The position numbers and the translations under genes are program-made. The notes under the pieces are model-generated. The model ran no database searches, was not told the DNA's origin, and worked only from the letters and a program-made list of their open reading frames with translations. Positions 34,401-38,462 of a DNA stretch of 38,462 nt are shown here, one piece after another; within the stretch, counting starts at the first letter, position 1; each line of letters begins with the position of its first letter. Source of the stretch: Chloroflexota bacterium (GTDB taxonomy: Bacteria > Chloroflexota > Anaerolineae > Promineifilales > Promineifilaceae); the NCBI GenBank assembly GCA_024223125.1, contig JAAEOP010000426.1, positions 1 to 38,462 of the forward strand, read 5' to 3'.

Positions 34401-34870
34401 TAGATATTCCGGCTGCGGCCGCTAGCGGCGATACGGATATGGTCACAGTTACGGCAACCTCGCAGGGCGACAGCTCTACGGCAATGGTTGATCTGACGAC
34501 AACGGTCGTTGAATATCAGGTAGACCTGGGCACAGACGATGCTGATCTGACAGGCGGCGCAGGCGATACCCTCACCTACACCGTCAAAATCAGTAACACT
34601 GGCAGTATGGCAGACAGCTTCACTTTGAGTCTCAGCGGCGAAACGTGGACAAGCAATTTGTCTACGACCAACGTCACTTTAGGTGCGGGTGAGATGACAA
34701 CTGTCATGGTTACAGTCGTTGTGCCGGCTGCGGCCGCTAACAACGACACAGATACAGTTACAGTAACCGCTACGTCAGACACAGATGCAACGGCTACCGC
34801 TACACTTGATCTGACCAGTACGGCCGCTGTTGGTTACACCATCTACCTACCCACCATCATGAAACCGTAA
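28466..34870 (+). CDS. Giant secreted multidomain subtilisin-like serine peptidase
   Basis: The 2134-residue protein has a signal peptide (1-28, cut near QTIAQ) and a proregion to about 290. The S8 peptidase domain (about 300-690) has Asp322 in VDVTDDG, His367 in PDGHGH, oxyanion Asn483 in SSGNSG and Ser594 in SGTSHSTP. A P-like beta domain follows (to about 800), then an FnIII-like domain (about 902-990) and a MAM or choice-of-anchor-like domain (992-1157). A DUF11-like domain (1162-1271) precedes a second MAM-like one (1272-1438). Next come an ASH-type repeat (1440-1551), a second ASH repeat interrupted by a CBM9-like domain (1552-1908), and two tandem NEW3/CARDB-like repeats (1910-2121). 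It ends YTIYLPTIMKP. Probably an extracellular degradative protease. A strong terminator follows. Confidence 0.9.
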   Translation: MKKIISLLLILFLSVISVFQFTSQTIAQTDTTIHKVIDHDNVLGNIDGAQLLEDYGSYQLYTISGDSLGQLSQSDQSQVTVVDDMDMLLFSAQPFDTQTDSLTSLNLPDQLTAVNVSGEALHLVQFIGPIKDEWLKAVADTGVEPIHYIANNAYMVWANDGSRAQLDAMVNNSDFVQFSVPHQPYFKIGDSIRSRILENNDPDEIVTVTVQIYDHKSKFQSVEIIETAAVEQLASWTNLLKFENIIINVHANDLETLATLPDVVWVGERFERELMDEVQGQIVAGNLNGSGSGPVAPGYLAWLNSFGFSSDPNNYPIVDVTDDGIGNGTTSSGDETFHESGLITQTTRLAYVANCTDSASGEGPDGHGHINTSIVGGYDTRGGFPFHDPNGYQRGLGINPYGRMAGTRIFDPGFDQSSCGGTDTGVIKSIQDNGALINTNSWGCSGCAGTYDDGSQAYDVGVRDADLTEAGNQEMIVVFSSGNSGPSSGTVGTPGNGKNMITVGASENDRPSDEDGSWTDGCAIGPTGADNAMDVISFSSRGPSPGNRVKPEVIAPGTHIQGTASTNASYNGTGACDQYRPSGQTEFASSSGTSHSTPAVAGVSSLYYHWLENTYGITPSPALMKAYLIAHPTYLTGVSANDTLPSNSQGYGMPNMDVAFDNTDRGFENQTVIFDNSGETWTWTGGVADPAKPVRIVLAYTDAAGAIGTSPQVNDLNLDADVNGTNYLGNVFSGEWSTTGGVIDGDNNYEAIFLPAGTTGTIQITITAFNIAGDGVPNVGDGTDQDFALVCYNCQQFPDFTLSAIPTSQSICSPSDAVYSVAVGQITGFTDPVTLSAQGEPAGTTVSFAPNGQATPYTSTFTIGNTGAAAFGSYNIDVVGVAPTSTHTTTIGLDLFTAAPTAPTLTTPADGATNVSFKPNYTWTAATQAEDYYLEVATDAGFTNLVYTATVTTPSYTPTANLSASATYYWRVTANNVCGAGGTSSTFSFTVQAATMVCNGTTVDFESGIPGDWTVVDNTGGAGIVWDLVSSASCGIGNLTNGSGDAACADSDAAGSGSPPYDTELVSNPFDLVGVGSVTLDVAAYYNNLGAGNDLFEVDVWDGSTWTNELTWDENHQPEDINLDLTAYSGLTGVQIRFRYSGNGYDWYAQVDDVNLSCASGPDIQLNKTVGTDATVCAASNNITVFSGADVTYCYEVTNTGTVTFTTHDLVDSELGVIFNNLPFPLAPLSSAFITQTANITTTTVNTATWTATNGPDTAMDTAGATVNAVVSAAYPVCEGFEGGVLPNFMFADVTSNGTSTGRVQVTTNFPNTGSYGLDLDTDCGGACSPTTQQAAVMLVDLAGQSSVELNFWVYEHTDENNPEDGVFISDDGGVTWANIFSLNGFPASYLQVILDLDAAAAGAGMSYVDGFMIRFQSLDNFDLSWDGYSFDDICVQPRGPDIAVSPSSLSSAQFANEIMTSTLTISNFGSGSLDWNISEAAANCGSPGDLSWLQAVPISGTVASQANAAVDVGFNSSGAAPGTYNGNLCVNSNDPDTAVFTVPVTLTVTPVPIIGVTPGSLASGQGQNSFTTHTLTISNTGTTTLTWTIDEAQTTSLPPVSSTTSSYSVAAAGTAETANGLNSAIPGNVLGNGPSITGTLTSAPPTIDGLISAGEWDDALIMDISTVANPVMMYVKHDGNMLYLAFDDQNDTTSDTFDQIGVYFDDEGGTAPTLYDNLWTNAACAGTNNTGEGNFWLGNFAPDADDRWRELIVGPTTCTPQLGGTNVQIAYGLGSGNMQYETAIPLDGSSAMTATAGDTMGYRVYVLDNATGIFNGRFPNPSTFNDPSTYGNLHLDSNSTGCNNPQDLPWLSVNPTSGSTLAGSSSAVDVTMDATSLSTGVYTGTLCVRSNDTLNALVQVPVTMTVSVPSYGVSLSTADADMSDITGQTVTYTLTITNEGNVADTFDLTTDGNSYTTTVTPNAVALNLGESTTVWVTVDIPAAAASGDTDMVTVTATSQGDSSTAMVDLTTTVVEYQVDLGTDDADLTGGAGDTLTYTVKISNTGSMADSFTLSLSGETWTSNLSTTNVTLGAGEMTTVMVTVVVPAAAANNDTDTVTVTATSDTDATATATLDLTSTAAVGYTIYLPTIMKP

Positions 34871-34928
34871 CAGTTTCTGAATAAGTTTTGATGGGTTGGG
34901 TATTATGACCTGACCCGTCAGGCAAAAT

Positions 34929-34959
34929 AAAAAGGGCGTCCACATGGACGCCCTTTTTT
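34929..34959 (+). terminator. Rho-independent terminator of the subtilase gene
   Basis: AAAAGGGCGTCCA pairs perfectly with TGGACGCCCTTTT around a 2-base centre and runs into TTTTTT (34954-34959). It starts about 60 bases after the stop codon. Confidence 0.9.
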
Positions 34960-34974
34960 GTTACCCGGATTACA

Positions 34975-35003
34975 TTCGACGAAGCCGCCATTTTGACTAT
35001 ACT
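34975..35003 (+). promoter_or_regulatory. Possible promoter giving a nearly leaderless transcript
   Basis: TATACT (34998-35003) ends 8 bases before the ATG at 35012, so transcription would start almost at the start codon. No Shine-Dalgarno is visible. The -35 candidate TTCGAC (34975-34980, 17-base spacing) is poor. Confidence 0.35.
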
Positions 35004-35011
35004 TCTGCCTT

Positions 35012-36334
35012 ATGCAGCGTTTATTTGTTTTTGCCATCCTGTTACTTTTAACTCTGGCCGCCGGATGCAGCTTGCTGAACAACAGTCCAGCCGCGCCAGG
35101 GAGTACGCCAACGCCAGAACTGATCATTACCCCCACCAACACTCCTGACCCCATCATCACTCCAGACCTGGCGCTTTCGGCGCCTTTGACCAAAACGAAA
35201 GCCAGCCTGACCATCTGGCTGCCGCCGGAAATATGGGGAGCGACGGAATCTGGACAGGCGGTGTTTAACGCCCAAATGAATGCTTACCGGGCCAGCAATC
35301 CTGACTTAGACGTTAATGTAGAGTCAAAATCTGTGTCCGGTCAGGGCAGCATTCTAAATTATTTGCGGACGGGGCGTACTGTGGCTCCCGCTGTTTTGCC
35401 TGATTTGGTTGCCCTGCCGACGGAACAACTGTCTACGGCCGTTTCTGAAGACCTCATCTTCCCCCTCAACACCCATCTAGATACCGCCCTGATAGAGGAT
35501 TTATACCCTGCCGGACAAAGTCTGGTTTTGAATGAGGAGCAAATATTGGGCTACCCTTTTGCCCTGAATAACCTGCCTCATCTGGCATATGATTCTACCC
35601 AATTGACAAACAGTGTTCCCATTACCTGGGCCGGTTTTATACAACTGCCAGAACAGCATTTTGTTTTTCCTGCGGCTGGGCAAGAGGGGGCCACACTTGC
35701 TTTGGAGCTGTATCTGGCGGCCGGAGGAGCGATTGTCAATGAAGCGGGGCAGCAAGAACTGCAATTGGAACCGTTGGTAACGGCGTTGCAACAAATCAGC
35801 GTCGGCCGTGAAAATGGATTTATCCTCTCCGAAAGCAGCAACATTCATATGTTGGAGGATTCCTGGCTGCTGCTGCAAACAGGTCAGACCTCTTTTGTCC
35901 AAACATCAGCCAACCAATATCTGCGCCAGCAAAACCCGGAAAATGTCTTGAATATGATTGCTATACCGGGCTTGGAACGGCCGTTAATCCCCTTAGTAAC
36001 CGGTTGGGCCTGGGCCATCAGCGCTTCCGATTCCAACAAACAAACACAAGCCGCCGACTTGCTGGCCTTTTTGGTAGCAGGTGAAAATTTGGGTGAATGG
36101 AGCTACCAGAGCAACTATTTGCCCGCCCGCCAAACAGCCTTCAATTTTTGGCCGACGGAATTACCATTCATTCCATTCGCCCAATCACAACTGCTCATTG
36201 CTGAAGCCCATCCCTTTCCCACTAATAACGCCATCATGAACGCCCTGAGCAATGCAGTTTTCGATGTGGTTTCACTGGCAAAATCTCCTCAAGTCGCGGC
36301 CGAAGAAGCTTTAACTTCTCTTCAAGAGCAGTGA
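35012..36334 (+). CDS. Extracellular solute-binding lipoprotein (ABC transporter family 1 type)
   Basis: This 440-residue lipoprotein has a signal peptide with lipobox LAAGC (about 15-19) and a Thr/Pro linker (about 25-52). The solute-binding fold begins at SLTIWLPPEIW and includes LPDLVALPTEQL, YPFALNNLPHLAYDSTQL with the hinge, FPAAGQEGATLALELYLAAGGA and the C-terminal LADLLAFLV-type helix (AADLLAFLVAG). The fold matches family 1 carbohydrate-binding proteins. No permease or ATPase gene accompanies it, so it may be an orphan receptor or use a distant transporter. The ligand cannot be told from the sequence. Confidence 0.8.
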   Translation: MQRLFVFAILLLLTLAAGCSLLNNSPAAPGSTPTPELIITPTNTPDPIITPDLALSAPLTKTKASLTIWLPPEIWGATESGQAVFNAQMNAYRASNPDLDVNVESKSVSGQGSILNYLRTGRTVAPAVLPDLVALPTEQLSTAVSEDLIFPLNTHLDTALIEDLYPAGQSLVLNEEQILGYPFALNNLPHLAYDSTQLTNSVPITWAGFIQLPEQHFVFPAAGQEGATLALELYLAAGGAIVNEAGQQELQLEPLVTALQQISVGRENGFILSESSNIHMLEDSWLLLQTGQTSFVQTSANQYLRQQNPENVLNMIAIPGLERPLIPLVTGWAWAISASDSNKQTQAADLLAFLVAGENLGEWSYQSNYLPARQTAFNFWPTELPFIPFAQSQLLIAEAHPFPTNNAIMNALSNAVFDVVSLAKSPQVAAEEALTSLQEQ

Positions 36335-36336
36335 GA

Positions 36337-36371
36337 CTGGTGGCTGGTAGCGTAAAACTAGCAGCCACCCA
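36337..36371. repeat. Short heptad-periodic palindrome (copy 6, degenerate)
   Basis: Left arm CTGGTGG CTGGTAG (36337-36350) and right arm CTAGCAG CCACCCA (36358-36371) match as inverted repeats in 11 of 14 positions. The heptamer resembles that of copy 4. It sits between the solute-binding protein and the glycerate kinase gene. Confidence 0.55.
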
Positions 36372-36410
36372 CCAATAATCAACCCCTATTTTCAAAGGTG
36401 TGAAATTGTT

Positions 36411-37724
36411 TTGAACAAGCCCTATACAATGATTCAGAAGTGGATTACGGATATGTTACAAATAATGCTGCCAGACACGGCCGTTAAAAATCACCTCTGC
36501 CAACAAGACCATCTCTACCATATTGGCGGCGTTCCATTTGACCCGGAACACGGCCGTCTTTTCCTCATCAGCGTAGGCAAGGCCGCCATCCCTATGTCCC
36601 AGGCCGCACTGGATATTTTAGGCGATACTATCCATGCTGGTGTAGGCATTACAAAACAGATCGTTGCCAATGTACAATTAACAATTGACAATTTTCAATT
36701 GTACATTGGCGAACATCCAGTTTCCGGCCCTAAGAGTGTGCTGGCGACAACGGCCGTAGCCAACCTGTTAGCTCAAACCCATGCAGACGATCTCGTTCTC
36801 TGTCTTATCTCCGGCGGCACATCGGCCTTGCTAACCCAACCCCTCCTCAGCCTGGAAGATTGGCAGGCACTTAACCAGGCGCTGCTGGCTTCCGGCTGTA
36901 CCATCCACGAATTCAACATCGTGCGCCGCCAGTTAGACGGTGTAAAAGGGGGTGGCCTGGCTCAGATGGCCGCTCCGGCCACCGTCGTCAGCCTTATTCT
37001 CAGCGATGTTGTTGGCAGTGATCTGGCGGCTGTTGGCAGCGGCCCAACGGTGTTTACCTCTGAAACCGGGCCGGAGGCTCTGTCCATTTTACAGCGGTAT
37101 CAAGTGGCAGATGTGTTGGACACGGCCGTTTACCAACGCATCTACTACACCCTGCAAAATTTGCCCGTACCCCCACCATCCACTCAACCGCCCGTCACCA
37201 ACCGCATCATCGGCGATGTGCGCCAGGCGGCCGAAGCGGCCCGACAACAGACCCTATCTTCCGGTTTTACCACGACCATTATCACCACCCACTTGGAAGG
37301 GGAAGCACGGACAGCGGGTCAGTTTGCAGCCGCTATCGGCAAAGATTTACTGCCCGGCCACTGTGCCATTTTAGGCGGCGAAACAACCGTTGCCTTACGC
37401 GGCGATGGTATAGGCGGCCGCAATCTGGAAACAGCATTGGCAGCCGCCATTGCTCTGGAAGGTTGGCCCCATATTACTATTGCCACCTTTGCCACAGATG
37501 GGGATGATGGGCCAACCAGCGCGGCTGGCGCAGTCGTTACGGGAGAGGCAATAAGCTACGGCCGAAATCTAGGCCTGGACGCTCACCGTTACTTAGCCAA
37601 TAACGACAGTTATTCCTATTTTAAGAAATTAGAGGATGATGGGAGGGGCAGCCGTTGCCTCATCATTACCGGCCCCACCGGGACGAACGTTAACGACCTT
37701 ATCTTTATTTTTCGGAAAACATAA
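36411..37724 (+). CDS. Glycerate 2-kinase (GckA/TtuD type, MOFRL domain)
   Basis: The 437-residue protein phosphorylates D-glycerate to 2-phosphoglycerate. It has the N-terminal glycerate-kinase domain with SVGKAAIPMSQAAL, the EHPVSGP loop, LISGGTSALLTQP, GVKGGGLAQMA and LILSDVVGSDLAAVGSGPT, then the MOFRL domain with GGETTVALRGDGIGGRNLE and TDGDDGPTSAAGA. The length is normal for the family. I use the TTG start at 36411, since AAAGGTGTG lies about 9 bases upstream; the next ATG (36429) is too far from it. Residues about 86-99 (NVQLTIDNFQLYIG) are encoded by a perfect palindrome of the heptad family, next to the EHPV loop. Confidence 0.9.
   Translation: MNKPYTMIQKWITDMLQIMLPDTAVKNHLCQQDHLYHIGGVPFDPEHGRLFLISVGKAAIPMSQAALDILGDTIHAGVGITKQIVANVQLTIDNFQLYIGEHPVSGPKSVLATTAVANLLAQTHADDLVLCLISGGTSALLTQPLLSLEDWQALNQALLASGCTIHEFNIVRRQLDGVKGGGLAQMAAPATVVSLILSDVVGSDLAAVGSGPTVFTSETGPEALSILQRYQVADVLDTAVYQRIYYTLQNLPVPPPSTQPPVTNRIIGDVRQAAEAARQQTLSSGFTTTIITTHLEGEARTAGQFAAAIGKDLLPGHCAILGGETTVALRGDGIGGRNLETALAAAIALEGWPHITIATFATDGDDGPTSAAGAVVTGEAISYGRNLGLDAHRYLANNDSYSYFKKLEDDGRGSRCLIITGPTGTNVNDLIFIFRKT
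36665..36713 (+). repeat. 49-bp heptad palindrome inside the glycerate kinase gene (copy 7)
   Basis: Units TGCCAAT, GTACAAT, TAACAAT, TGACAAT, TTTCAAT, TGTACAT, TGGCGAA. GCCAATGTACAATT (36666-36679) pairs perfectly with AATTGTACATTGGC (36697-36710). The frame reads straight through. Confidence 0.8.
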
Positions 37725-37775
37725 TCCACATAATCCAATGACGGAACACGGAACACGGATTACGGATTACGGAAC
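37721..37775. repeat. Heptad tandem repeat (copy 8)
   Basis: GGAACAC twice (37743-37756), GGATTAC twice (37757-37770) and GGAAC. An inverted match, ATAATCC twice, lies at 37721-37736 over the stop codon of the glycerate kinase. It precedes the ribosome site of the phosphohexomutase gene. Confidence 0.65.
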
Positions 37776-37793
37776 GCAAACTCAAGGAGAACC

Positions 37794-38462
37794 ATGACCA
37801 TCAAATTCGGAACCGACGGCTGGCGCGCCGTCATTAGTGAAACATTTACCTTTGCCAACTTACGGCTGGTTGCCCAGGCTATGGCAGACTTTATTCTGGA
37901 AGAAAGCAGCCACGATCCCAGCGTCATCATTGGCTTTGATACCCGCTTTTTGTCTGACCGGTACGCGGCCGAAGTGGCCTGCGTCATGGCTGCCAACCAT
38001 ATCAACACTTGGCTGGCCCGCGCTGATACTCCTACCCCGGCCATCAGCTTTGCCGTAACCCACAAAAAAGCAACGGCCGGCGTCATGATCACTGCTAGCC
38101 ACAACGCCCCCCGTTACAACGGTATCAAGCTGAAAGCCAGTTTTGGCGGCGCAGCCAGTCCCAGCCAGCACAAACGAGTAGAACAATTGTTGGAACGTAA
38201 TTTAGCCCAGGCACATGGCCCCAATCTGATGGAGTTTCAAGAAGCCGTCCGCAAAGATCGCATCCACAAATTTGATCCCGCCTGGATGTATTACGAACAT
38301 CTCAGCAGCCTGGTAGACCTGGACATTATTTCCAGCGGCGAGTTGCGTGTGGTAGCTGATGGTATGTATGGCTCTGGTCGAGGGGCAATGGGGGAAGTGT
38401 TGGCTCGCGGCCGTTCCCACGTACACAACATCCGCCATGAAATGAATCCCGGTTTTGGCGGC
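37794..38462 (+). CDS. Phosphoglucomutase/phosphomannomutase family protein (5' part, runs off the window)
   Basis: The first 223 residues of an alpha-D-phosphohexomutase are present. The N-terminal GTDGWRAVI is characteristic. The phosphoserine loop is GVMITASHNAPRYNGIK, with the catalytic Ser in TASHN. DGMYGSGRG begins domain 2 near the end. These enzymes interconvert hexose-1- and hexose-6-phosphates; the GTDGWRA form is frequent in bacterial glucose-type mutases. The ATG at 37794 follows AAGGAGA at 37784-37790. The metal-binding loop and domains 3-4 lie beyond the window. Confidence 0.9.
   Translation, partial: MTIKFGTDGWRAVISETFTFANLRLVAQAMADFILEESSHDPSVIIGFDTRFLSDRYAAEVACVMAANHINTWLARADTPTPAISFAVTHKKATAGVMITASHNAPRYNGIKLKASFGGAASPSQHKRVEQLLERNLAQAHGPNLMEFQEAVRKDRIHKFDPAWMYYEHLSSLVDLDIISSGELRVVADGMYGSGRGAMGEVLARGRSHVHNIRHEMNPGFGG

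Larger units (their letters stand above)
1..38462. repeat. Dispersed CGGCCG / ACGGCCGT palindrome, strongly over-represented
   Basis: The hexamer CGGCCG, usually inside ACGGCCGT, recurs throughout the window in genes and between them. I counted 13 copies in the first 2.33 kb, about 6 in the 1.07 kb aldolase gene, about 7 in the 1.9 kb htpG gene and about 16 in the 6.4 kb subtilase gene. Under one copy per 2-4 kb would be expected by chance. Within genes it is read in every frame, giving Thr-Ala-Val, Asn/Asp-Gly-Arg or Arg-Pro. The behaviour resembles the HIP1 octamer of cyanobacteria, a known highly iterated palindrome; the comparison is mine. Its function is unknown. Confidence 0.9.

Noticed and set aside
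1..38462. CRISPR arrays, tRNA, rRNA or known riboswitches
   Set aside because: No regularly spaced direct repeats with unique spacers, and no recognisable RNA gene or riboswitch consensus, was found by eye.

Overview
The window looks like a chromosomal segment of a Chloroflexota bacterium, most likely Anaerolineae-like. This is an inference from gene content and style: many secreted proteins and lipoproteins with Thr/Pro-rich linkers, two proteins ending in a Tyr-Leu-Pro...Lys tail, and an extreme excess of the palindrome CGGCCG (usually ACGGCCGT). I see no rRNA, tRNA, CRISPR array, phage or plasmid genes.

Layout: a secreted PKD/CAP protein (minus, 19-2331); a plus-strand run of a bactofilin-like coiled-coil protein, MTA phosphorylase and a SEDS glycosyltransferase fused to a penicillin-binding-protein domain (2559-7981); htpG and proB (minus, 8041-11111); class II aldolase and an acyl-AMP ligase (plus, 11288-14152); GTP-type PEP carboxykinase (minus, 14263-16224); a small secreted protein, a nicotinamidase-like hydrolase with a clear promoter and operator-like palindrome, and a broken VWA gene (plus, 16672-19104); a minus-strand cluster of three complex-I/Mrp-like membrane proteins followed by a metallophosphoesterase (19298-23845); a lipoprotein and RarD (plus, 23927-26115); an IS1182-type transposase remnant beside a palindrome; an M23 lipoprotein (minus, 26368-28083); a 2134-residue secreted subtilase (28466-34870); a solute-binding lipoprotein, a glycerate 2-kinase and the start of a phosphohexomutase (35012 to the end).

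The metabolic genes are ordinary central carbon, proline and methionine-salvage functions. The unusual content is of three kinds. (1) Small palindromic repeats: a family built of seven 7-base units (49 bases, dyad-symmetric, a different heptamer in each copy) lies between genes and also inside coding sequences in frame (acyl-AMP ligase, glycerate kinase); another palindrome type sits in frame inside a lipoprotein signal peptide. (2) Proteins that keep a family fold but have lost the catalytic or ion-path residues: the PBP domain fused to an intact SEDS protein lacks all three transpeptidase motifs, and the complex-I-like trio appears to lack the conserved Glu/Lys residues. (3) Secreted-protein architecture: a shared C-terminal YLP tail, and a domain nested inside another domain in the subtilase.

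All calls rest on reading the sequence and on remembered family motifs. No database search was run.
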